DNA from: Blastocatellia bacterium UBA7656
GTDB lineage: Bacteria > Acidobacteriota > Blastocatellia > UBA7656
NCBI GenBank assembly: GCA_002483445.1
Contig: DLHY01000141.1
Location: forward strand, 86,316-150,315
Direction: 5' to 3'
Length of the DNA stretch: 64,000 nucleotides
The first letter of the stretch is position 1, and every line of letters begins with the position of its first letter. Shown here in pieces: positions 15,583 to 23,784 of the stretch. Under the pieces are notes generated by a model. It was not told where the DNA came from. It worked only from the letters and a program-made list of their open reading frames with translations, and ran no database searches. A program made the translations under genes and the position numbers.

Positions 15583-15897
15583 TCAGTCCGCTTCTGTGTT
15601 TTTGGTTTCAGGTGATGAGTCGCCACCGCCTGTCGAGTCCTGCTCTTTCAATTTCGCGTCAAGCGCAGCGCGCCGAACGCGAGCATTTCTCTTTTTCAAT
15701 CTGCGCGCCTCTCTCGGAAAATCCGATTCAATAAGCTGAGAAATAAATCTCAGCGTGTGGATTATGTCGGTCATCTGCATTCCGAGAGGCACGGTTACAG
15801 TTACGCGGTCGCCTTCCTCGCGTGTGTTTTGAACATGGAAGTCAAAGCCGCCGATACGTCGAGTCGAGTTGTAGAGCCGGAGTCTTGATTTGATCAT
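15583..15897 (-). CDS. Hypothetical 104-residue protein
   Basis: Starts MIKSRLRLYNSTRRIGGFDFHV, beta-like in the first half and strongly basic/helical in the second (EARRLKKRNARVRRAALDAK), with an acidic Ser/Gly-rich tail. GGGAAGGG lies upstream of the chosen ATG. A nucleic-acid-binding role is possible. No family recognised. Confidence 0.5.
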   Translation of the reverse strand: MIKSRLRLYNSTRRIGGFDFHVQNTREEGDRVTVTVPLGMQMTDIIHTLRFISQLIESDFPREARRLKKRNARVRRAALDAKLKEQDSTGGGDSSPETKNTEAD

Positions 15898-15941
15898 CAG
15901 GCTTCCCTTCCCGCGTGAAGGATGCGCGGCCCCCAGTTCGA

Positions 15942-16154
15942 TCAATCCGCCGCGACAGCCTGAGCCTTCGGCTTGCACGCCTCGCACGTCTCATCGTTGT
16001 AGCGGGTTTTGCACCAAAAGTTGTAGCAGTCTCTTATCGTCTCTTTGCACACGGCGCACAGATGCACATGATCCGGGCCTTGTTCATCTTTCCAGGAATC
16101 ATAGGCTTCATCTGAGCCTATGTAAGGGTTGTCGTATTTCGGTGGGCCTAGCAT
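15942..16154 (-). CDS. Small zinc-finger protein (70 residues)
   Basis: Cysteine pairs CAVC, CYNFWC and CEAC give a probable zinc-binding fold (HLCAVCKETIRDCYNFWC, then ETCEACKPK). GATGGAGGAAAAATG provides an excellent ribosome-binding site. Part of the leftward operon. Function unknown. Confidence 0.55.
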   Translation of the reverse strand: MLGPPKYDNPYIGSDEAYDSWKDEQGPDHVHLCAVCKETIRDCYNFWCKTRYNDETCEACKPKAQAVAAD

Positions 16155-16211
16155 TTTTCCTCCATCAAGAGCGAAAGGGCAGAGGCTTTCTTTTCCCCTG
16201 CCCTTGCTCGA

Positions 16212-16490
16212 TCAGTGCGCATAGAAAGCGCGGTTGAAGCTGCGCGCAGTGTCGTAAAGCGGATCGTCTTTCACGTTGCGAAGATTGAAAGCCCAGCGCC
16301 TTGTAAGCGCGCTCATCAATCCGCCAAGCTGTCCCCAGCGTCGGAAATCATCACGGTCGCTGTGGTGTGCGATGTGACAATCTCGATGGGTCGGAGTGGT
16401 GAAAGTTCCGCCCTCGCTGCGCGGCGTCGGGTGATGAAGATTAACCGCATCACCCGGCTTGATTGCGCCACTGCACAGAGCGCAGGTCAT
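16212..16490 (-). CDS. HNH-type nuclease-like protein
   Basis: A protein of 92 residues with the HNH pattern: zinc knuckle CALCSGAIKPGD, NLHHPTPRSEGG (the HH pair), then HRDCHIAHHSDRDDFRRWG. Family members are small nucleases encoded by phages and mobile elements, often beside terminase genes. The ATG overlaps the stop of the gene before it (ATGA), giving translational coupling. Catalytic activity is not certain in so short a protein. Confidence 0.7.
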   Translation of the reverse strand: MTCALCSGAIKPGDAVNLHHPTPRSEGGTFTTPTHRDCHIAHHSDRDDFRRWGQLGGLMSALTRRWAFNLRNVKDDPLYDTARSFNRAFYAH

Positions 16491-16717
16491 ACCTCTACGC
16501 CTGCGATGAAGCCGTTAGACTTGGGCTGCGGCTTGTGATGAAGGCGACCGTCTATGACGTGGAAGTTCTCAACGTCTTCTGACCATTCGGGGTAGCCTTC
16601 GAAGTCTTCGGCTGCCGCGTCCAGTAGCTCGCGCTCGCGCTCCGCTTGGAGGTATTCGGAAGAAACCATTTGACCGATCAAAGTTGAAAGGTCTGTGTTG
16701 TCGTGGTAGTTTGACAT
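16487..16717 (-). CDS. Small acidic protein, first gene of leftward operon
   Basis: A protein of 76 residues, acidic, helical in the middle (SEYLQAERERELLDAAAEDFEG) with no recognised family. AAGGAAAA precedes the ATG. It is the first gene after the leader with two hairpins and is coupled to the HNH gene by a 4-base overlap. Confidence 0.55.
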   Translation of the reverse strand: MSNYHDNTDLSTLIGQMVSSEYLQAERERELLDAAAEDFEGYPEWSEDVENFHVIDGRLHHKPQPKSNGFIAGVEV

Positions 16718-16924
16718 TGTAGTTTTCCTTTTCTTGCCCGTTCGCAGCGGGCTTGAAGTAAGAGCCGGATGCTTCTAACATCCGGCTCTTTGCCTTTTCT
16801 CTCTCGTTTCGTTTGCGTGTTGTCAGAGGGTGAGTGTATTACTCTTTCCTGCCTGTTGCGCTCGTCATCTACTCTGCACGGCATGTTGCTTTTCAACTAC
16901 CAGACCTTTTCGACTTCGCGCTTG

Positions 16925-16954
16925 ATTGTCAAAGAGCAGCAACCTTATGTGCAA
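16925..16954 (-). promoter_or_regulatory. Leftward promoter (sigma70-like)
   Basis: Read on the minus strand: -35 TTGCAC (16949-16954), 18-base spacer, -10 GACAAT (16925-16930). It would drive the operon from 16717 down to 14401 through a leader of about 200 bases with hairpins. Confidence 0.45.
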
Positions 16955-17016
16955 AAGGATAACATATCTGTCAGAATTATGTCAAGCATAAAGTCAACGC
17001 ATCCGTCAGAATTTTG

Positions 17017-17046
17017 TTGATAGGTCAGGCTTGCAAGTGCTAGAAT
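17017..17046 (+). promoter_or_regulatory. Rightward promoter (sigma70-like)
   Basis: -35 TTGATA (17017-17022), 18-base spacer, -10 TAGAAT (17041-17046). The start of transcription would fall about 40 bases before ATG 17092, with the TGCGT…ACGCA palindrome in between. Confidence 0.5.
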
Positions 17047-17091
17047 CGAAACTTGAGAAAGCCTGACAGGTGCGTTAGAGTTTGACGCATC

Positions 17092-17337
17092 ATGGCAAAG
17101 AGGGAACCAAAGATGCTGACCGTTAAACAAGTAGCAGAAGCTTTGAGCGCGGCTCCTTCGACTGTTCGGACTTGGCTGGGCGAGGGGCTGTTTCCCGGCG
17201 CGCGGCTCGAAGAAAGTCCGGCTGGCGCTTACTGGCTCATTCCAGACACAGCATTGAAGGATTTCGATAAACCGAAAGTTGGCCGACCGCGCAAGCCGCT
17301 ATCCGAGTTGAAAAGCAAACCGAGGCGAAAGGACTAA
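17092..17337 (+). CDS. MerR/excisionase-type HTH regulator
   Basis: A protein of 81 residues: LTVKQVAEALSAAPSTVRTWLGEGLFPGARL is the MerR-type winged helix used by excisionases and small phage regulators, followed by YWLIPDTALKDF and a basic tail (KVGRPRKPLSELKSKPRRKD). It is the first rightward gene, and its start codon abuts a palindrome that could be its own operator. A control protein of the divergent switch is the likely role. Confidence 0.7.
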   Translation: MAKREPKMLTVKQVAEALSAAPSTVRTWLGEGLFPGARLEESPAGAYWLIPDTALKDFDKPKVGRPRKPLSELKSKPRRKD

Positions 17338-17340
17338 TCA

Positions 17341-17685
17341 ATGAGCAGCGATGAAATAAAACTGATGCTTGAGCAGATAAAGATGATTCTTGAAAGGCTC
17401 GGTCATATCGAGACGGGCATAATGAATCTCGGCACTCGGATGGAGTCGGCAGAAAACAGGCTCGACGGCCTTGAAGGGATATTTGAAAGCCGCCTGCGCG
17501 AAACGATGCCGCTATGGGCGGGTGAGATGCGCGAAGAGATGAAGACGATGCGCGAAGAGGTACGGCAAGGGTTTCACAAGCTCGATAGAGACTTCACGAC
17601 CATGACACGAGATATGGTTAGCCTGCGATCAGACCAGCGCGAATTGGAAAGACGCTTTGACGAGTCTGAGAAGAAAGTTTCCTGA
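17341..17685 (+). CDS. Coiled-coil protein 1
   Basis: A protein of 114 residues predicted to be almost wholly coiled coil (LMLEQIKMILERLGHIETGI…, MREEMKTMREEVRQGFHKL). It starts three bases after the previous stop with AGGA upstream. The neighbour at 17737 has the same architecture (short helical start, then heptads with RMExRMD-like pattern), so the two may pair. Function unknown. Confidence 0.55.
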   Translation: MSSDEIKLMLEQIKMILERLGHIETGIMNLGTRMESAENRLDGLEGIFESRLRETMPLWAGEMREEMKTMREEVRQGFHKLDRDFTTMTRDMVSLRSDQRELERRFDESEKKVS

Positions 17686-17736
17686 TTCCCTCAGCATCCG
17701 GGGACTCATCAGCTTCATTCGGGAAAGCGAGGAAAT

Positions 17737-18120
17737 ATGACAGCGGAACAGATGGAGCGAGCGATAGAGTTTTTGTTGAACAGTCAGGCGCAGACGAGCG
17801 CCGATGTCCGCGCGCTGGTCGAAACCGTTTCGCGTCTGGAAAACCAGATGGACGCGGGCTTCACTCGAATGGAAGCACGGATGGACCGATTCGAGGCTCA
17901 GGCCGAAAGCGACCGCGTAGAGATTCGAGAGGCGATAGAAAACCTCATCCTTGCCAATGAAGTTACGCGCAAGCTCTCTGAAGATGTCGCGCGCCTCAAT
18001 GTGCAAACGAGCCAGCGCGTCACTGAGCAAGGCAAAGAGATGGATGCGCGGCTCGATGCTTTGATCAGTATCGTTGAGCGTCACATCACCAACCCGAACG
18101 CGCATGAAGGCGAAGAGTGA
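17737..18120 (+). CDS. Coiled-coil protein 2
   Basis: A protein of 127 residues, helical heptads throughout (VETVSRLENQMDAGFTRM, RMDRFEAQAESDRVEIRE). GAGGAAAT lies directly before the ATG. It overlaps the next gene by four bases. Similar small coiled-coil genes occur in phages, but no specific family is recognised. Confidence 0.55.
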   Translation: MTAEQMERAIEFLLNSQAQTSADVRALVETVSRLENQMDAGFTRMEARMDRFEAQAESDRVEIREAIENLILANEVTRKLSEDVARLNVQTSQRVTEQGKEMDARLDALISIVERHITNPNAHEGEE

Positions 18121-18341
18121 TAACAGGACTTCCATCATATCGAGAGCCGACAGAGCAGAGCTTGCGCTGTGTGTGCGGGCGGCTCTATCTCGTCAGCTTC
18201 ACAGGCGACCGATCAGAGATGGCCGCGCGGGCCGAGCAGATCGGCGCGCAGTTCGTTGATGCGCGCGAGACGCCGTTTATGAATTGCGAGTGTGGAGTCT
18301 TTCTTGACTTCACAGAAGACGTGGCGGCGATGGTGAATTGA
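18117..18341 (+). CDS. Small zinc-finger protein (74 residues)
   Basis: A GTG start overlaps the previous stop (GTGA), so it is translationally coupled. Two CxC-Gly knuckles (LRCVCGRLYLV and MNCECGVFLDF) frame a short alpha/beta segment, a likely zinc ribbon. Function unknown. Confidence 0.5.
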   Translation: MITGLPSYREPTEQSLRCVCGRLYLVSFTGDRSEMAARAEQIGAQFVDARETPFMNCECGVFLDFTEDVAAMVN

Positions 18342-18448
18342 CAATTTCGGCTCGCCTCACGCTCGTCCAGCTAACGAGCGGACAGCCGCGCAATCTCTGG
18401 GCGCGGTTGGCGAGCCGTAACAATCAGAGCGCCTACAGAGAGGGCAGG

Positions 18449-19753
18449 ATGGCGAGGGGTAACAAAAAGAGCGATGTTATTGACCCGGACGGATCGATAG
18501 AAAAACGAGCAGTAAAGACAGGCCGTCTAGCCGATCACAGTATAGATTATTACGAGAATCACACCCGCGACGAGTTAATCAAAGAGGGATATAACAAAGC
18601 CCAGGTTGAGATCGCAAATAGGGTGCTTGCCCACTTCAACACCAGCGTGGGGGCAAAACCTGGACGATGCCCACCGGAGCCTTGGTGTTTACATCCTTGC
18701 CATGATTGTGGTGCAACCGTTGACACTCGTAAAATCAACTTTCCGCTGCCGTATGGGGTTTATCTTTGCGAGCTTTGCATCAACAAAAGAAACAGCGAGC
18801 GAATATGTTCCGAATGTCTTGGCACTGCTGACGATCCCGCAGAAGAACATCCACTTGTAGGAAGGCGATTCACTCGCAGGGATAAGCAAGGCGAAATGCA
18901 ATGGGAGTATCTCTGTACCTGGTGCGCTATCCAATTCGGCCATAACGATTTCTTCGACAAGCGTGGCGGAACAGGATTCCTCTCTAATGACAAGGACGAG
19001 CTTCTCAGGAAGCTGAGAATGCGAAAAGCCAAAGACCAATGGCTTTTCGAGAAGGGTTTTTTTGATGGCGAGTGGGAACATTACGTTGCGACCTACACCG
19101 GCGTGCTGGTGGAGGAACTTCCCGAAGACCCAGGCGATGACTTCGAGTTGGATGCCCCTGGATTGATTCTAAGAGATCAAAAAGACCCGCGCAGGTTTTA
19201 CGGAGTTTGTCGCATACGAGTCTATCACCGCGCTTATCGCGCTTATCTTGAGGCACTGTTCCTAAAACCGCTCAGTGGGAGCGATCCCAGCTTTGATATT
19301 CGGAACCTTCACCTTAAATCGTCGCCTGAAGAAATCAGGAAAATATGGAAAGCTCGCGCGCTGGTTTGGAAAATTGCGAGGGGCGGCGGCCCAAATAGAA
19401 AACCTGAGTATCCTTGGGGTGATGAAAGCAGACGGGTTGCTTTCATAAAGCGCGTTGATGAGTTATGCGAGCCATGGCGGATTTCGCTCCGCGATAAATC
19501 GAAATCTACGGAAGTGCTTGACTCGCTCTGGATGCAAGCTCTCAGGGAGCGAAAGTCGGATCGGCTCCGGGGCAGAATAAAACAAGGGCATCAGCCTCGC
19601 GCTTATGCGCTCAAACAGGCTGCTATTGAAATGGGAATCAAAAGAATAACTGGAAAAGATAAAGATAAGGAAGAGGTTTTCGGCCATGAAAGACTGAAAC
19701 AATATTACGCTGGAGCTATCCGTAGTCAGCATAAGAAGAAATCTCGACGGTAG
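18449..19753 (+). CDS. Large zinc-finger protein of unknown function
   Basis: A protein of 434 residues. An N-terminal basic segment is followed by a multi-cysteine region (PCHDCGATVD, YLCELCINKRNSERICSECLG, YLCTWC) at about 80-160 that should bind two zincs. Then comes a long mixed region with Trp/Tyr/Arg-rich helices and a very basic C-terminus (RSQHKKKSRR). ATG 18449 with AGAGGGCAGG upstream is preferred; a TTG at 18338 overlapping the previous stop is an alternative that adds 37 residues. No family is recognised. Such layouts occur in nucleic-acid enzymes of mobile elements. Confidence 0.55.
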   Translation: MARGNKKSDVIDPDGSIEKRAVKTGRLADHSIDYYENHTRDELIKEGYNKAQVEIANRVLAHFNTSVGAKPGRCPPEPWCLHPCHDCGATVDTRKINFPLPYGVYLCELCINKRNSERICSECLGTADDPAEEHPLVGRRFTRRDKQGEMQWEYLCTWCAIQFGHNDFFDKRGGTGFLSNDKDELLRKLRMRKAKDQWLFEKGFFDGEWEHYVATYTGVLVEELPEDPGDDFELDAPGLILRDQKDPRRFYGVCRIRVYHRAYRAYLEALFLKPLSGSDPSFDIRNLHLKSSPEEIRKIWKARALVWKIARGGGPNRKPEYPWGDESRRVAFIKRVDELCEPWRISLRDKSKSTEVLDSLWMQALRERKSDRLRGRIKQGHQPRAYALKQAAIEMGIKRITGKDKDKEEVFGHERLKQYYAGAIRSQHKKKSRR

Positions 19754-19909
19754 ATCATCCCCAAGCTTTCCCACCTCAGAAGCAACTATTTTCAAAAGAG
19801 AGGGATTGAAAATAGTTGCAAAATCGCACACACGAGCAACTATTTTCAAACTTTTCCTTTGATCTTACCTGCTTGGTTTAAGCCATACTGATTTACGCGG
19901 AGGTCAAGT

Positions 19910-20098
19910 ATGGCAATCCTGAAAATTCGAGTCGACGAATCGGTTCTGACGAGTCTTTCGGAGCGAGCCGAATCCGAGCGCAGGCCCCCTGACATGCAGG
20001 CTGAGGTGTTGCTCCGGCAATCGCTTGGCTTGCCGTTTCCGGTTCCAGTCGAAGGCGAAAACGGAGAGAAGGCGGCGAGCGCCGCAACTACAAATTAA
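19910..20098 (+). CDS. Ribbon-helix-helix (Arc/CopG-like) regulator
   Basis: A protein of 62 residues: a beta strand (AILKIRVDESVL), then two helices (TSLSERAESERRPPDMQAEV and LLRQSLGL), the Arc-type fold that binds DNA as a dimer. GGAGGTCAAGT precedes the ATG. A hairpin terminator follows directly. It stands alone, suggesting its own promoter and a regulatory role such as plasmid-like copy control or autorepression. No toxin gene is adjacent. Confidence 0.6.
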   Translation: MAILKIRVDESVLTSLSERAESERRPPDMQAEVLLRQSLGLPFPVPVEGENGEKAASAATTN

Positions 20099-20110
20099 CC
20101 AAACGCAAGA

Positions 20111-20145
20111 AGGGCAGCCCGCGACGGCTGCCCTTTGCTCTTTCT
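20111..20145 (+). terminator. Intrinsic terminator after the RHH gene
   Basis: Stem AGGGCAGCC (20111-20119) with GGCTGCCCT (20125-20133), five-base loop, followed by TTGCTCTTTCT. Confidence 0.6.
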
Positions 20146-20250
20146 AAATTTGCGCGAATGCGGCGCGATCATCAACACGCGCAGTCTACACTGCTGACCC
20201 AGCGTTAGTCAATGCGCGCCCGCCGCGTTCTCGCAACAGGGGGAACGCCA

Positions 20251-20535
20251 ATGAACGCACACGAAAATTCAAATCACAGCACCATCGATTATCCACTCGA
20301 AGCAGCGATTCAGGTTTCGAGATTCGGTGAGAGTTACGGCATCGCGATCACGATCTACCAGCGATGCCGCGCGGTCGCGCGTGACTTTCATCTCTTGTCA
20401 CCAAATCAAATCACCAGCGAGCCGAGGGCGTGGTATCTCGGTTATGTTCGCGCTCAGGCGCTTGCCGACGAGTACGCGCCTGATGCACCGCTCTTTGTGC
20501 GCGAGGCCGAAGAGATGAGGAGAACCGCAGCGTGA
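20251..20535 (+). CDS. Hypothetical protein (94 residues)
   Basis: Starts MNAHENSNHSTIDYPLEAAI with GGGGG upstream; helical C-terminal half (RAQALADEYAPDAPLFVREA). No family recognised. It directly precedes the primase-polymerase gene, 43 bases away, and is probably co-transcribed with it. Confidence 0.5.
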   Translation: MNAHENSNHSTIDYPLEAAIQVSRFGESYGIAITIYQRCRAVARDFHLLSPNQITSEPRAWYLGYVRAQALADEYAPDAPLFVREAEEMRRTAA

Positions 20536-20578
20536 ATACCGATCTCATCACCGCACTCTTCACAGGAGGAAATTAACC

Positions 20579-22867
20579 GTGGCTACCAGCGCACGAGACA
20601 CCATCAATGGCTTTGCCGCTCGCGTTGAGCGGCCCTCGTGCGCTGGTCCCATCGTCGAAGGCATCCCTGAAGAGTTGCGCTCGTTTCGTCAGTGGGTTGT
20701 GTGGCGATACGAATGGCGATTGAACAGAGACAGCAGCGGAAAGTGGACAAAAGTTTTGCACAATCCTGCCAACGGCAGAAACGCCGATTCAACAAAGCCG
20801 TCGACGTGGGGGACTTTCGAGGCCGCACTTTCAGCTTACCAGCGCGATCCGAACAAATGGGACGGCATCGGCTTTGTCTTTGCGAATGGCTACGGGGGAA
20901 TCGATCTTGATGACTGCCGCGATCCTCTGACCGGAAAGATCGAAGCATGGGCGCTTGAGATCGTGCGCCAGATTGACAGTTACACAGAGATTTCACCAAG
21001 CGGCAAAGGTCTGCATGTTTTTGCCAGGGCTATGCTCGCGGGTGAGGGGGTCAATCGGCGCAACTGGCATGGGCGCGAAATTGAAATCTATGATCGTGGC
21101 CGATACTTCACCGTGACAGGAAACAGGCTCGACGGCTCGACGGAAAGCGTTAAAGAGCGACAAGCCGAAGTCATCGCGCTTTATGAGCGCGTTCGAATCG
21201 AAACAGGCGACAAGCCGAAGAAAGAGAGAGCGCCCAAAGTAGAGCGCGCGGCGTCAGCCCGTCATCATACAACCATTGACGATGACGAGTTGATCCGGCG
21301 AATGCTTGCCTTGCAGAAGTTCGAAGACCTGTTTACGGGCGGCGCGCATTCCTACGGCTCTGACTCTGAGGCTGATTTCGCCTTCGTCTCTATCCTCTGC
21401 GCTGCGACTGACGACGATGAGCAGATCGCGCGCATCTGGCGATTGTCGGGACTCGGCAGAGAGAAGCTAAACAGACGGGACTACATCGACCGAACGATCA
21501 GAGCAGCGCGCAACCGACAGCCCGAAACCGAACAGCAAAAGACAGCGCCTCGCACTCACCGAGCGCAAATCATTTGCAAGATGGCCGCAGCATTGAATCT
21601 GAGCGATGAAGTATTCAGAACACTACTTGCCATCATCGCCATAGCGAACGGGCGAAAGACATTCAACCTGTCCGGTTGGAAGCTGGCCGCGTGGTTGCGG
21701 ACTCCTGAAGGATGGAGCGCGGCAGAGTGGAAGCATTCGGCTGAAAATGATTTCGTCTCCGAGCGCGTGGGCAAACAGCGGGCCATTGAAAGCGATTTCG
21801 GCTCTGCTCGCATCAGGCGATTGATCGAAGCCCTCCGGTCGATTTACCCGATGCTCAAGGTAAAGGAAAAAGGCGGCGGATTCGACATCGATGGCAACAG
21901 GCGCGGCCCGTCGAGATACGCTCTTGACCTTCGATTGATCGAAGAGGCTGAAGCACTGGCCGAAAAGAAACTACCTGAACGACTGGAAGCTAACAATCTC
22001 CGCTTTGCTGATAATCCAGTCCTCGCCCGTCAGGTTGCAGAGCATGAGGCGCGTGAGATTGCAGCCATCGAGGTTGCCGCGCGCTACCTGCCGAAACCAG
22101 CAGAGCAGGAACAAACCGAAGAAAAAGAAAGCTGCGATCCGGTTGCTGAACTTTACAGACGGCAGGCCAAACTCACCGAGCGATTACTTGATGACGCGCG
22201 CAAATTGGCCGAAGTATGGCAAGACCTGAACGATAGCAACGCAGAGGCCACGATCAAGAAAGGGCAGATTCTACAGTCTGTCGATGAGTTGCTTACGGCT
22301 GCCTTCTCTCCTGAGTTCAGGCTGAAGCTGAAAAAGCGAAAAAGACACCAGTTTTCCCAAGAAAAACAGGGCTTAAATAGTAATGCTCAGTATGGTTTAG
22401 ATGCCGTTACTGATAGGATTGATCCTATCAGTCAAAACGCACCCCCTGAACAGCGCGAAAACCCGACTCCTATCAGTGTGAAAGATAGTCAGGATTTCAA
22501 ATCTGACGACTGGCTGATCGAGCTTGCCGACGAGGACGCGCCGCCGATCCGGGCCGAAGAGTGTGCGGCGGTTGATCCGGGCGTTTCCGTTAGGCCATGC
22601 GAGACACATCAGGCCATGCAAGCGGTTGGGCCAGAAGCCCAGACGGAACCGGGCAACGCTGCGCCGATTGTCAGTGATGAGCCTTTCGAGCTTGACGAAA
22701 GAGAGGAAGCCGCGCGGCCCGTCGAGCATTCGCCGCCGCTGTTTATGCTTTGCCTGCAATGCGGCGTCCGTCTGGAGATTGGCGAATCTCCCTGCTCAGG
22801 CTGTGGCGCTCCCGTGCCACAGTTTCAGGACTACACGTACAGAGAGTCGTTCTTTGCAAGCAACTGA
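20579..22867 (+). CDS. Primase-polymerase (NrS-1-like), no helicase domain
   Basis: A protein of 762 residues. The N-terminal prim-pol domain (about 25-200) carries WDGIGFVFANGYGGIDLDDC with the metal-binding Asp109-x-Asp111, SPSGKGLHVF with the catalytic-type His146, and EIEIYDRGRYFTVTG. This is the pattern of phage NrS-1-type and plasmid primase-polymerases. A helix bundle follows (DDDELIRRML… WRLSGLGREKL…YIDRTIRAA, about 235-310). The remainder has no Walker motifs, so the SF3 or other helicase usually fused here is missing. A zinc ribbon (CLQCGVRLEIGESPCSGCG) ends the protein. GTG start with AGGAGGAAATTAACC upstream. It is the likely replication initiator or primer-maker of the element. 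Confidence 0.75.
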   Translation: MATSARDTINGFAARVERPSCAGPIVEGIPEELRSFRQWVVWRYEWRLNRDSSGKWTKVLHNPANGRNADSTKPSTWGTFEAALSAYQRDPNKWDGIGFVFANGYGGIDLDDCRDPLTGKIEAWALEIVRQIDSYTEISPSGKGLHVFARAMLAGEGVNRRNWHGREIEIYDRGRYFTVTGNRLDGSTESVKERQAEVIALYERVRIETGDKPKKERAPKVERAASARHHTTIDDDELIRRMLALQKFEDLFTGGAHSYGSDSEADFAFVSILCAATDDDEQIARIWRLSGLGREKLNRRDYIDRTIRAARNRQPETEQQKTAPRTHRAQIICKMAAALNLSDEVFRTLLAIIAIANGRKTFNLSGWKLAAWLRTPEGWSAAEWKHSAENDFVSERVGKQRAIESDFGSARIRRLIEALRSIYPMLKVKEKGGGFDIDGNRRGPSRYALDLRLIEEAEALAEKKLPERLEANNLRFADNPVLARQVAEHEAREIAAIEVAARYLPKPAEQEQTEEKESCDPVAELYRRQAKLTERLLDDARKLAEVWQDLNDSNAEATIKKGQILQSVDELLTAAFSPEFRLKLKKRKRHQFSQEKQGLNSNAQYGLDAVTDRIDPISQNAPPEQRENPTPISVKDSQDFKSDDWLIELADEDAPPIRAEECAAVDPGVSVRPCETHQAMQAVGPEAQTEPGNAAPIVSDEPFELDEREEAARPVEHSPPLFMLCLQCGVRLEIGESPCSGCGAPVPQFQDYTYRESFFASN

Positions 22868-22939
22868 GGGCAGGCTGACAAACTGACAAACTGACACCGA
22901 AGACTAAAAAGGCGGCTGTCAGGCGTGAAGAGGTGAACT
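22868..22939. repeat. CTGACAAA repeats after the primase gene
   Basis: GCTGACAAACTGACAAACTGACACC (three tandem CTGACA units, about 22873-22896) closely matches the GCTGACAAACTGACA motif at 11911-11925 in the proposed origin block, with CTAAAAAG following in both. This is a second candidate binding site for a replication or regulatory protein. Confidence 0.4.
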
Positions 22940-23431
22940 ATGATCGCAGTTTCGAAAGCAACAGAGCAGAGCGCGCCAGTGAAACCCTCGGCGCGTTTCA
23001 TCACGGTCGAGGCTTGCGCAGGCAAACGCGCCTTTCTTCATCGCGACGAGTGCAGAGAGAGCAGACAGCCCTTCATCTGCATAACCTGCTTCGATCACCA
23101 TTGCCAGCTACAGGCCGCTCTCTTTGGTAGAGGAATCAGCGACCGCGCGAGAGATGAAATCTTCCGGCTCCTGTCAGTGATGATGTTACCCGGCTCGACG
23201 ATCAGAGTTGATAACAAGACTCTCACCTGTAGCAGGTTGAGCTTTCCAGCGGCAGAGCAGGCCGCGCGCTGGCTTGTCGGATTCTTCGCCGACGGGCGCA
23301 ACCGAATCGAGACAATGGCGCGTCCACACGCCCGATGTGAAGCCCGCAAGCGAATGGACGGGTCTTTGTGGATCAGGCAGAAAGGTATCACCAGAGCGGC
23401 GCACATCGAGCCACTCAGGAAAGCATCCTGA
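22940..23431 (+). CDS. Hypothetical protein (163 residues)
   Basis: Contains cysteine-rich segment FICITCFDHHCQLQAALFGRG, possibly metal-binding, followed by helical and basic C-terminal parts. GAGGTGA precedes the ATG. It lies between the primase and the excisionase-like gene in the same direction. No family recognised. Confidence 0.5.
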   Translation: MIAVSKATEQSAPVKPSARFITVEACAGKRAFLHRDECRESRQPFICITCFDHHCQLQAALFGRGISDRARDEIFRLLSVMMLPGSTIRVDNKTLTCSRLSFPAAEQAARWLVGFFADGRNRIETMARPHARCEARKRMDGSLWIRQKGITRAAHIEPLRKAS

Positions 23432-23456
23432 AGCGAAGAGAGAACGAGGTGAAACG

Positions 23457-23738
23457 ATGAGCAGTCAAGCGATAGCTTTTCCAACTCGCCGCGACGTGGA
23501 GCGCGCACACACGGCGCTCGATCTTCCCGGCCCGCGCGTCTGGAAGCCAAAGCACCTGGCTGACTTCCTCGGCGTCTCTGTGCATTGGGTCTATAAGCGT
23601 ACCGAGCGCGGAGCAGAAGACCCGATCCCGCGCATTCCGGGAGTGGGGCGACTGAGCTTCGACACTCAAAGCCCGCTCTTTCAGGAGTGGATGAAGCGGC
23701 AACTCGGTTACGTTGACAGAGGTGACGCGGATGAATAG
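23457..23738 (+). CDS. Excisionase-like HTH protein next to integrase
   Basis: A protein of 93 residues. LPGPRVWKPKHLADFLGVSVHWVYKRTERG is a MerR/Xis winged helix, followed by RIPGVGRLSFDTQSPLFQEWM. It is the paralogue of the minus-strand protein at 14401. Its end overlaps or abuts the integrase start region, and CGAGGTGA lies upstream. Acting with the integrase as recombination directionality factor is the natural role. Confidence 0.72.
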   Translation: MSSQAIAFPTRRDVERAHTALDLPGPRVWKPKHLADFLGVSVHWVYKRTERGAEDPIPRIPGVGRLSFDTQSPLFQEWMKRQLGYVDRGDADE

Positions 23739-23784
23739 AGTTGCGCTGAAAACAGAAATCGAGCCACAACAGAAAGGATCAGTT

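Larger units (their letters stand above)
16718..17091. promoter_or_regulatory. Divergent control region of the element
   Basis: 374 bases between the leftward and rightward gene sets. It holds two opposed sigma70-like promoters (annotated separately). The leftward transcript's leader has two stem-loops: 16761-16771 pairing with 16779-16789 (AGAGCCGGATG/CATCCGGCTCT), and GCCCG/CGGGC around 16736-16752. CGTCAGAATT-type direct repeats stand at about 16969 and 17005, and an imperfect palindrome TGCGT…ACGCA at 17071-17089 abuts the rightward start codon. This is the layout of a phage-like switch, with repeats as candidate operators. Confidence 0.55.
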
